A stretch of DNA of 64,000 nucleotides, taken from NCBI GenBank assembly GCA_016858145.1, contig JAEHOE010000001.1, positions 3,906,001 to 3,970,000 on the forward strand, written 5' to 3'. The notes under the pieces were generated by a model that saw only the letters and a program-made list of their open reading frames with translations, was not told where the DNA came from and made no database searches. Shown one piece after another: positions 11,307 through 21,428 of this stretch (position 1 is its first letter; every line of letters starts with the position of its first letter). Position numbers and translations under genes: made by a program. This stretch comes from Edaphochlamys debaryana (lineage: Eukaryota > Chlorophyta > Chlorophyceae > Chlamydomonadales).

Positions 11307-14300
11307 ATGTCTCTCCGGCACTTTTTCGCGTTGTCGCTCCTCTCGCTCGCACATGGTAGTGCGCTTCTAGCCGAGGCGCCTTTGAAACAAGGTCAAGGTG
11401 AGCTCGGTGCCTGTTTGCGGTCAGCTTTCGATTCCAGGGCAGCATCAGAGCCGCTTTTGAACTGGGAGGCCATTGCGAGCGTGTATCCGCCCGAGTATCG
11501 CCATCTACCCACTTGTATGCAGGGCGGCAGGCGGTGCGGCGAACACTGCAGCAATCGGGGAAACCGCCACCGCGACCACCACCATTTCGCGGTGCAAGCC
11601 AGGACACGGGCCTGGATGCGGCGACTGATGACTCCACAGTAGACCGCAAGTCACCACCGCCGCCAAAGGTTGAATGGTCTTTCCCGGACGCGTGGTTGAG
11701 CTGGGCCAACGACGCCCCGCCATCACCCAAACGGGCCTCGCCTCCACCACGTCGGCCCCCTCCTTCTGCCCGCTGGTCGACCCCTGACGATTGGACCTGG
11801 GATGACTTTTCGCCGCCCCCTCTCAAAGTCATTCCCTCCGCCAAGGCACCACCTCCACCAAAGGAGGAGTGGTCAGTGCCGGATGCGTGGCTGAACTGGG
11901 ACGATGCCTCGCCACCGCCTAAGCGGGCCCCACCCCCGCGTCGCCCCCCTCCTGCCCGGTGGTCGACCCCTGACGATTGGACTTGGCATGACTTCTCGCC
12001 CCCTCCACCCAAGGCCATCCCCTCCGCCAAGGCGCCACCTCCACCTAAGGAGGTGTGGTCCATGCCGGACGCGTGGCTGAACACGGAGGATGCCTCGCCG
12101 CCACCGAAGCGGGCCCCACCCCCTCATCGGCCCCCTCCCGCCCGTTGGTCCACGCCCGACGATTGGACCTGGGACGAGTCTTCCCCGCCGCCATCCAAAG
12201 CCAACCCCCAAAGCTCTAAGCCTGCGTCGCCCCCGCCCAGGCAGGCTTGGTCAATGCCCGACGGCTGGGAAGACACCTCCCCGCCACCCAGGCGTTCGCC
12301 GCCACCCCGTCGGCCCCCGCCAGAGCAGGACTCCCCGCCGCCGCCAAAGATCAATCCCTCGACTGCCAGGCCCCCACCCAGGGTGGAGTGGTCCACGCCG
12401 GACGAATGGCTGGAGTGGTCGGAGTCCCCGCCGCCTCCCAAGCCCAAGCCCCAGGCCTCCAAGTCCAGCCCGCCGCCGCCTGCCCGTCGCATCGCGCCCA
12501 CGGCTCGCGGCTCGGAGGGTCCCTCGGCTGGGGGACCCGCGGCAGGCGGCACCGACCCCGCGCTCCTGGGCGGTGAGTGGTTGCTGGGTTGCGGCTGCCC
12601 TGCTGCTCAAGCTACCAGCGCCGTCGGTGGCTACTCCCGAATGTGACCAACTAGGCCAGCTTTCCTGCTTGCATTTTGTGAGCTACAAAGCTGTCCAGCT
12701 GCTCAGCGGCGCGCTGCCCCTCCCCCCGCGCGTGGCCTGCTGCCTTGGCATGATACTATTGCTTCCGTTACCACTCTTGACCCCCCCTCCCCCTCCCAGG
12801 CGGCGACTGCCCCGACGCGCAGCAGCTGCTGGACCTGGCCAACCAGTACCGCTCATGGCACCAGGCGCCGCCGCTGCAGTGGAGCACGGGCCTGGCCACC
12901 GCAGCGCAGGCGTACGCAGAGGTGCTGGCGCGGCAGTCGTGCAACCTAAAGCACGACGCGTATGGAGAGTGCCTTATGAAGGTGCGGGCGGCAGGGGTAG
13001 GGCAGGGCTTTGCTCTGGGCCCGGGCCACTGGGCAGCTGGCTAGGGGGTGGCAAACGAGCATGTTGGCTTTGAGTAGTGGGTCATGAGCGAGTCTGGTCG
13101 GTGGCTTGCAAACGACGACAAACGAGGAGGAGGATGTTGGTCTACCCGCGCAGATAGAGTGTGCGGTTCGCCATGCATTCGCGAACCAACAGCCTCCCCG
13201 CCGCGCCCTCGCAGGTGACTTCGTTCCCCATGCCGGACAGCACGTGCACGGGGGCCATACGGGCGTGGTACGACGAGAACACGTACTTTGACTGGACCAC
13301 GCCGGTGAGTTATCGGGGCCAGTCTGCCATTGGTATTCAAGATGACGGGACAGTGCAATGAAAGAAGCGGCCGAGGTACCACGCCGTGTCTGGACCGTGT
13401 CCCCCGGCCCCCAAGGCCCTTAGCCCCAGTTATGATTTGTCCTCCCAGTTTTAGGAGGATAAATCATAACCCCTGTTATCGCGGTTGCCGTCCGTTCATA
13501 ATGTCCATAATATGTCCTCTGGGCATATCAGCAGCCTATTGAGCGTGGCTGGGGCGCGATAAGCAAAACTGTGAGCCTTGACCGAACCGTGTCGCGCGCA
13601 GCCAGCATCTTAAGCGTCCATCCGCAGTGCATTCGACGCCTAGAGTCATACTTATGATCATGCCGGGGTGTTTTGGCGGAAGCTCGGAGGTCGGCAACTC
13701 GGCATGTCTCGCGAGGATTGGTGCTCAAGCGACACCTGCTCGCAGCCCCGACCCCCGCAGAGGCCTCTTGGATGGTTGAAACCTTATGGGAGCTTGTGAA
13801 GCTGGGGACACGCTGCCGCCTATGGGCCAGGCCGAAGTGGTACCCGCCTGTCGTTACCCCTCACCACCCGGTCATCACCATCCCGGTCATCACCATGTCC
13901 CACCACCTCCCTCCCTCGCTGTGCAGGACCTCTTTCGTGACAACTGGTCCAGGAACATCGGGCATTTTACTCAGCTCGTAAGTTCTCATGGGGAACCGTG
14001 GCAGTCAGGGTTGAGGTTGGGGCGGTTGGGGGCCGCAACCATGGCCATGGCGTAGAGAACCTTCGCGCGACCGACATCGCCGAAGCCGAAGTCGCTTCCA
14101 ATTGATATGCGACCTTCATCGCTCCCTACCTGACCCTCTCCATTGTGCGCCCTGCTGCGCCGCCCAGGTTTGGCGTTCGACCACCCTGATGGGCTGTGGC
14201 GTGGCGACGTCTCAGGAGAGCATCCGCTTCCCCAGCGGGAAGGTCATGCAGGTGAGCTGGCACTCAGCAGGCATGCTTTGCTAGAGCCTGCCACCAGGCC

Positions 14301-14668
14301 GTGCTGCCGGGATGCGTTCGCTAACCCGCTCTGACCAGCTGCTGACCGGAAAGGTGCCAGGGGGGCCAGGGACTCAGCACTTGTCCGTGTCCCGCTGCTG
14401 CTGCCCCTTGTTCGCAGGGCGGTTGCAAAGCAATAGTTTGCAGGTTCACTCCGTACGGCAATGTGGCGAGCGGCGGCGAGTTCCGCCAGAACGGTGGGTT
14501 TGGGGGCGGGGCAGGTGGGGAACTGAACCCAACAGAGGTGAGGTAGGGTCAAGTCATTCAGCCCATAACCCTTCGATAACAAAGCCCTGTCGACACCTTG
14601 GGTTCTATCTGTCACTTCCAACCGCCCTTCCTATTGGCCTCCACCCCACAGTGCTACCGCGGAAGTAA
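11307..14668 (+). CDS. Secreted CAP-domain glycoprotein with WSxPDxW-repeat shaft, copy 4 of 6
   Basis: Model: 11307-11397, 11523-12572, 12800-12981, 13215-13304, 13927-13977, 14168-14251, 14418-14493, 14652-14668; 546 aa, the longest copy. Exon 1 is a signal peptide (FFALSLLSLAHGSALLA). The shaft (about 31-380) alternates poly-Pro/Lys/Arg blocks with acidic, Trp-rich blocks: WSFPDAW, WSTPDDW, WSVPDAW, WSTPDDW, WSMPDAW, WSTPDDW, WSMPDGW, WSTPDEW. I know no named domain that fits. The CAP domain has CPDAQ, LQWS, CNLKH, YGEC, AWYDE, GHFTQ, MGCGV and AIVCRF, with seven cysteines. Exon sizes 182, 90, 51, 84 and 76 equal those of copy 3. The last exon is five codons plus stop. Intron 4 is unusually long (622 bp) and holds a palindrome. 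Confidence 0.88.
11650..12240 (+). repeat. 186-bp tandem repeat in the copy 4 shaft
   Basis: The segment starting CGSTGGTCSAC recurs at 11771, 11957 and 12143, an exact 186-bp spacing (62 residues). Each unit holds two different WSxPDxW blocks, each followed by a PPPPK stretch. Less regular copies continue to about 12410. Confidence 0.88.
12727..12929 (+). repeat. 203-bp tract identical to copy 3 (second member)
   Basis: Partner of 9115-9317. It begins inside intron 2 and ends within exon 3 of copy 4 at the codon for Ala in the EVLA segment. After that the two genes differ. Confidence 0.9.
13429..13470. repeat. AT-rich palindrome inside intron 4 of CAP copy 4
   Basis: Left arm 13429-13445 (GTTATGATTTGTCCTCC) pairs with right arm 13454-13470 with one mismatch in 17, around an 8-base spacer. 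It is much richer in AT than its surroundings and lies in the longest intron of the gene, so a foldback or MITE-type insertion is possible. No target-site duplication could be assigned. Confidence 0.75.
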
Positions 14669-16695
14669 CTAGTGCACTGCGTCAAGCGTGCATACGCGTT
14701 GGAGGAGCGGCGCCTCGTTTTGGTCCTTGCAGCCACGTTTTGCGGCGTACTGCCAGAGGGTACTGTATTGTAGAGCTAGGTGGTCTGGGTATAAGGAATG
14801 GGTAACTCAGGACCCTACAGATAAAGCTTCTGCTCAAGAACAGGCATGTGTGAGGGATTCTGCATTCGTGTTTGGCATTTGAAATGAAGCGCCGCCAAGA
14901 CTGACTGCGTGTGCGGTTTGGACGGGATATGCACCACAGCGCGACGACCGCATCTAAGGGTCAGCCTGCATCGAGCCTGAGAGCTCTTGTCACTGTGAGC
15001 CAGGAGTCCGAGCGACCGCGCGTTACTGGTTTTGGGTGCACGTTTGCCCCGACAACCACCTCTTTCTCGTTTGTGATCCGGACGTGTCTCATCCTTATTT
15101 CTATGGACGTTTGACAGTTTTAGTGACAAGAGTGTGGAGGACCGCCCCTGTCTGAGACAAGCTGGACGTGTACGGTGGAGACGGGACCCTCCAATCTTTT
15201 GTCAGATCGACATTGCATGGAGCAGAATTGGTTGGCATGGGCGATGTTGTGAGCGTTGAATTGCAATACACGGGGTATGGGAGCGCGCAGTGGTGGTCTG
15301 ACCTGACAGGGCGTTGTTGACCTTGTTGTGGGTATGATCTGACGGCTGAGAGACAGGAGTTGCGTGCGCAGGCGGTGCGGCCTGCGGGCTGGTTGCACCC
15401 AGAATGCATGTTGATCATGTGGCTGTGGCTAGAAGTAAACTCAATCCGAATGCGGGGGATGGTAGGCAAGAGGTATTGCAGGAGGCGAGTCGTCGTTTCG
15501 CAGGCGGGGGGCAGGGGGTAAGCACGCCTGGCTGGTGTCGGCAAGGTCGTGCAGGCAGGAGACCTTGTGGTTGCTGGGATTGCGGCCATTTGCCGGGAGC
15601 GTCTATGAGAGGGCCCATTGGCCTCGGCCAAAGCCGTGTTGCTCGGGCACACGATTGTATGGGACGGGCGGTGTCAGAACTCGTCGGGGGGTGGTCCAGG
15701 AAAAGACGCATGGCTCAGCGGCCGCGCCGTGAGTGCCGTTGCTTACCGTTATGCTGCAGGGTGCAGAGGAAGTGGATAAGAGGGCGCGGCTGATGCATAC
15801 TTCTGCTCGCCGCAAGAGCTGCCGTGGGCACTGAAGAGACCTGGCTCCTGCCTGGCTCAAGGTGTGAGTCCCTCATTCTAGTGTCCCTGGCCACCCTCCT
15901 CCAGACTGGAGAACAGACTTTGCAAACTCCATCTTCTGAGGTCCCGCCGCGTCGCAGGTCTCTGGGGTTAGCGCATCTCGTCATGACAGCGTCAGCCTTC
16001 GTAAGGGCGGCATGCCAGGTGACCCGCCGTTGCCGGCTACCTCCAGCTATTCCGATCACGTGGGCGGCTCAGCGGCCGCAGTTCACGTGCAAGCACGTCA
16101 TCCGCCCCGAACTTGAGCACGAGGGCCAGCAGTTCGGTCTGCCCATGGAAGGGCTGCGGGTTGGGGGGCGACTGGAGGGGCGGCCTTCCCGCCTAGAGTG
16201 GCCGGGCGCTCGCGTCGCGGGTCGGTCGCGGGGCCCCGCCAGGAAGGTCTGCTAGCGAGGTCCGCAAGAGCCTCGGTTGCTCGCGCCGTTTCCCGCTGCA
16301 GGTTTCACATCGATTTCACTAGCTTGACATGGGCGAAGCGGTGAGGGCTGCTGCGGCCGCAGAAGAAGCAAGGCTCGGTCCCTTGGATTCTAGGACCTGA
16401 AATCCAAACCCCGGAGCTGAGGGCCGTCTCAGGGCACTCGGGCTGCCGCATGCTGAATGTCTGCCTTGCTCGTCGACTCTTGACAGAAACGTCTGTCGTG
16501 CGCTAAGCCTCTGGGCAAAGTCTTGTTGGCCGGCAGCTGAACAGGCACTTTATCGCGCCGTACTCACCTCCAAAAGCCGCCCCGGCCCCTCTTCCACAAG
16601 CTGGCTGGCTCAGAGCATAGCGCTACCCTACGCACAACAGCTGGCTTGAATTGTAGCAGGGCCGGCGCGAGGCCACTCCTGAATCGGCGATTTCG
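14669..16695. other. Intergenic region between CAP copies 4 and 5
   Basis: About 2 kb with no supportable gene. ORFs here (for example 15404-15793, plus) look random: Arg/Gly/Cys-rich, with no family resemblance and no matching exons nearby. Confidence 0.45.
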
Positions 16696-19439
16696 ATGGC
16701 GCCTGCTCACGCGCCGCCCGTCCCGCTGCTGGCGCTAGTGCTATGTCTACTGTCACTTAGCCACACAGCCAGTGCGGACCTGCGCGGCTCGGGTAGGTCA
16801 AGTTTGAGCCTTTCTGGCGCTGTGCTCCCCGTGGCGTGGCGAGTTACGGTCGCATTCACGCTCGCGCTGTGGTGTAGATATAAGGGACAAATGCATACAC
16901 TAGATCGCGTGTTTGAATGGCAGGGGTCGACCAGGGATATTTGACCGAGTCGCATTTGCCATCGTGCGTTCGCAGCGGCCGTGACAAGCAGCCGGCAGCT
17001 TCTAACCTCGTCAAGTTGGCGGCGACCATCACCACGCCCCCCGCCACCGCGGCGGTCGCCGAAGTCACCTCCTCCTCCGCCTGAGGCGGACCCGCCCGTC
17101 GCGCCAGACTGGCCTGAGGCCTCCCCACCGCCGCCGAGGCGCTCCCCTCCGCCCAAGCGTCCCCCCCCGCCGAAGCGATCCCCACCGCCGGTTCCTGAGA
17201 CTCCGCCTGACTGGCCCGCTCTTCCCCCGCCGCGGCGGTCCCCGCCGCCCAGGCGGTCCCCCCCGCCCAAGCGGTCTCCCCCACCGGTCCCTGAGGCTCC
17301 CCCTGACTGGCCCGCCTTTGAACTGGCTCTTCCTCCACCACGGCGCTCCCCCCCGCCGCGGAGAACCCCGCCGCGAGCTCCGCCGCCAGTGGACAGCTCC
17401 CCGCCCCCGGGACAGTTTTCCCCGCCGCCGCGGAAGGCCCCGCCCCCCTCCAGCCGCCGCATCACGCCGACGGATAAGGGCACCGCTTCTGCCCCGGCAG
17501 CTGGAGGCGGCGGCCCGAGCCTCCTGAGCGGTGAGCGCCGGTGCCAGTCTGTTGCTTCAGGAACTGGGCCCACGGCGGGCCTTGTAGCGTACGGATGGAT
17601 GCGCGCCGTCACGGTCCCGGGTTAACCGGAGGACATGGCGTGCACCTATGGAGACATAAGGCCCGGGGCGCTCAGCACCGGGGCTACCACCTGTGTGCCC
17701 CGGTTCACCATGCCCAGGCCCAGAAGTGTGGCATTGCCTCCCCCCCCGGCCATCCTCTCGTACGCAGGCGGCGACTGCCCCGACGCCCAGCGTACGTTTG
17801 ACCGGATCAACTACTTCCGCGCGAAGCATGGCGTGCCATCCTTGGAGTGGAGCACCAGCCTAGCTCGCGCATCGCAGGTGGGTCTGTGGAGGAGCAGTCT
17901 CCATAGGGCGCTCTGCGGCATGCTTTGCCTTCCCCTGGTCCGCAGACGTCTCCCTTCCGCCTGCCAGGCCTCGCTTACCCTGGGCTACCTCCACGGCCTC
18001 TGTCACGCCCTGCTGCACATGCATGCAAGCTTGTTCCCCATCTCAACCGCCCCTCCCCCCTCCCCCCGTTCCCCTCCCCCCCCCGGCCGCAGGAGTACGC
18101 CGAGGAGCTCGCGGATAAGGGCTGCCGCCTGTCGCACGAGGAGTACGGCGAGTGCCTGCAGCGGGTGCAGGCCTTCCCCGCCCCCGACGACTCATGCGCA
18201 GTGGCGATCGACGCCTGGTGAGCCAACACGGCTACGCCTGGGGTTTTGGCTTGCGGGGTGTCAAGGCTACAGAGCTGCAGAAGGGCCAATCGTCAGCAGC
18301 CTTGCACGCATTGCTGGGGTTGAGCCGGCGCCGCTAATGCACGATGGGCGACCTCTAATTAAAGTACGCAGTTGGGTGGGTGCTCATGCCTCGGTATGCG
18401 ATCCACGTTCCCCCCTTAAGCCCACCCGTCCCCCCGCCCCCCCGCCGCCACCCTCCCCCTGCAGGTACGATGAGATCAACTACTTTGACTTCAAGGCGCG
18501 AAACCGTGAGTGGGGCCGATGTATGCCCGAGGCGCTGGATCTCTTGCGGCCTGGGGATTCAGTATGCTGCCCGCCGCGGTACTGTCCTTACCCTCTGCCC
18601 CCCTTTCCCGTGCTAGTGTTTCGAGACAACTGGAGCAACACCGTTGGCCATTTTACGCAAGTTATTTGGAAGAGCAGCACCGAGGTTGGGTGCGGAGTGG
18701 CGTCGAAGCCGGTCCGGATTGCCTTTCCGGGCGGCGGCAGGGTGAGGAAGGAGGGAAGGGGCATGGTGCCGGTCGGAGGGGCGCTTGAAAGCCGAGTCCG
18801 CGCTAGCCCTGTGCTGGCCTATCTTACTATCAATAAGCTGCTTGTGCATGTCAATGGACGCGAGTGACACCCACGGCAACCTATCCGTAGCCTAGAGGTC
18901 ATAGGAACCCCGTAGGATGCGGTGGGGACGTGAGGAGAACGCATGTCAAAGGGTCGGGAAGTCACTGGTGGGGGAGGTCACCTAGCCAGGCCCGTCGGCC
19001 TAGCCGTGCCCATTCCATCAGAGGGCTTGTGGTTGGGTTTCAGTGTGAGGAAGGAGCTCATGAAGTTTACGCCACCCCGTGGGGAAGTTTCAGCCCTCGC
19101 CTCGCACCACGCCTTGCCCTCTCGGCCCTTCTCGGCAAGCCTTCTGGCTTACATTCCGCCCCTTTCCCCTCTGCCCTCCCGCGCAGACCGTCACTGGCGG
19201 GTGCAAAGTGATCGTGTGCCGATTTCTTCCGTACGGCAACGTGGCCAGCGACGAGTACTTCCGGAACAACGGTGGGCGGGGCGACACACGTATGCCCCCC
19301 TGATCGGCGCTTGGCCCTTGGCAGCCCGCACACCTGCGCCTTTGCTTCACGGTATTGCCCGCCGCCTCGCGCCGTTCTCACTCCCCGCACCCACCTCCCC
19401 GCTCCGTGCCCTGCAGTGTTTGCCCCCATCGACGACTGA
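16696..19439 (+). CDS. Secreted CAP-domain glycoprotein with altered intron pattern, copy 5 of 6
   Basis: Model: 16696-16792, 16976-17530, 17768-17877, 18093-18217, 18465-18505, 18617-18741, 19187-19271, 19417-19439; 386 aa. The signal peptide is clear (VPLLALVLCLLSLSHTASA). The shaft (about 33-217) has KRSPPP and RRSPPP units with three PDWP segments. CAP motifs are CPDAQ, LEWS, CRLSH, YGEC, AWYDE, GHFTQVIW, VGCGV and VIVCRF; seven cysteines. Compared with copies 1-4, the 182-nt exon is split after ARASQ, the intron after LQR is gone, a new intron interrupts the Trp codon of DAWYDE, and GHFTQ is joined to the next exon. The tail is VFAPIDD. All phases close, so the differences are not modelling artefacts. 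Confidence 0.86.
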
Positions 19440-21428
19440 GCGAACCGAGAAGAAAGACCTTGACCCCTCCTCAGGGAGTGGGGCCTAGACAATCCGACCG
19501 ACCCCCTTAGCACGATTCTGAGAGACTGTGAGCACTGATCGGCCTGACGACCGCCGCCCCTGATTTACGGGGCTGCTTAACTGGAGGCGACCTCCTCCAC
19601 TTAGACCTCCCGGGAAAAGCGCACACCGCTTATCACAGAGCACTGCCATCTTGTAGCATCAGCAGGGGTAGGGCTCAGCATAGCCATCCTCAACACGCGG
19701 GCAGCATTTAGACCCCAGACGAAGGCCATAGCATCATGGGCTTTAGATGAGACCAGAAGGGCAAGTTCGCATGCAGAGAGCCCATTCATCTAGCCATGCA
19801 GTTTTGAGAGTATGTACTGGGGATGAGTGCAGGGTGAGAGCGAGGGACTGGTTTCAATTGGGTAACATGAGTATTAGGTGTCTGGTCGTGCAGTCTGTTG
19901 TTTTGCAGCAACGCTGCTACGACGGGGCAATTGTGAGATTGTGGGTTAGCGGAAGCATGGGAGGGGTTCGCATGGAGTCCATTCACCGGTCGGGGCACAG
20001 GCCGAAGCATCGCAGGGGCATGCAGGGTTGCGGGACAGTGAACTATGCGCACGTATCCCTTTGCCAGTTTGTTGTTGGCTTTGCCGCATCAGACTGCGGG
20101 CGCTGCCTGACGAGATTTGTTTCCGCACGCAGTGGTTGGGTGGGTGGGTTTGCGGGGTTGTTCCCTCGCCGATGTCTCGTCGATTCGTTAGCCAGTCAGT
20201 TGAGTGGTGTGAGTCACGGTTTTGGATTGGGACAGCGTGCGGGTGTAGATGCGCCGTTCGTGCAACGGGTTGTACGGTGTGCATTTGCAGGTGTGATTGT
20301 TGGTGACTGAGAGGGGGGAGGCGTGGGAGGGGGATGAGCTGCAGGCTTCAAGAGGCACAGGGGAGTCAGCATGGACGTGGGGATAACGAGTTCACAGAGC
20401 GTCGCCTGTGGAGCGTCGGCAGGCAGAGAACTCAACAACTCGACAGATGTGGCGGGGCCATGTCGCGAGTACTAGTAACATGGGGGGATGTTTGACGGAT
20501 TCTTTGGGGGCATCTGGGGGCATGCAGCAATCGGAATGGAACGGGGTGGCGGCCCCTGGTGGGCACGACATGAGCGCGGCTGTTTGGCACACCGGGAAGG
20601 GCAATACTTGCGCCTGCCCCAGCGGCGGCTGGTTTCACTGGCAGGGGCCCCGCACCCCATGTACGCCAGCAAGCTCCCGCTGCAAGTGTCAAGCCGTCCC
20701 GTGATCTGCGTTGGCGCTGAATATGTGACGAGCTGCCGCATGTTACTGGACAGGCATAGCGGCAGGCGTCGTCCCCTCTGTAATTGGCAGAGGTACACTC
20801 GCGCGCCCTGCACAGTGCACACGGGCCCCCTCGACTCACCCCTCACACTGACTGCTCCGGAGACCCGGTAGCATACCATAGAGCGGCCTGCGTGCTGTCA
20901 GCATCCCTCTTGGACAGCCATAGCTATGGACACAGAGGTGTTGACTGTTGAGGTGAGCGGCATTGAAGCTCGGACGGAGGGAACTTACAGTTGAGGGGCC
21001 GTCTGGAGGCCAAGCTGTTACAATGAGTACGGTGTGCCCATCCTAATCAGGACATCTCCGCTCCTGCGCTAGCAACTGGCTGCTGGCGGGCAAACCGCGC
21101 ACCTCTGCACACCCACATAGTTCTTGCCGCGCTTTTTCGAGAGCCAATCTAGCCATTGCTCCTAGGTACCCTTTCTCGGCAAGCATCCCTTGACACGGAC
21201 ATTGTCCTTACACGTTACACCCACACCGTTCTCATCAAACGTACGGCATTACGGCCAGAGCCAATCTAGCTCCTAAGCCAGGTACACTAAACATACACTT
21301 GTGTCGAGTCCAGAGCAAGCCCAGCAACGCCTGCACCCAGCATCACTGCATGGCCTCGCCTCCCGCTCCGACGACTCTAATCGACAGGGCCTACCCCTGA
21401 CGGGGGGGCGGGGCGGAGCCGCGCTCGC
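19440..21428. other. Intergenic region between CAP copy 5 and the WDR13-like gene (converging)
   Basis: About 2 kb between two 3' ends. No gene recognised. A short direct repeat GAGCCAATCTAGC lies near 21139 and 21257. Two reversed TGTAA motifs near the right end belong to the WDR13-like gene. Confidence 0.5.
21208..21219 (-). terminator. Two candidate polyadenylation signals of the WDR13-like gene
   Basis: TTACA on the plus strand at 21208-21212 and 21215-21219 reads TGTAA on the gene strand, about 210-220 bases after the stop codon. Confidence 0.6.

Noticed and set aside
15404..15793. 130-codon plus-strand ORF between CAP copies 4 and 5
   Set aside because: Arg/Gly/Cys-rich with no recognisable family and no promoter or splice context.
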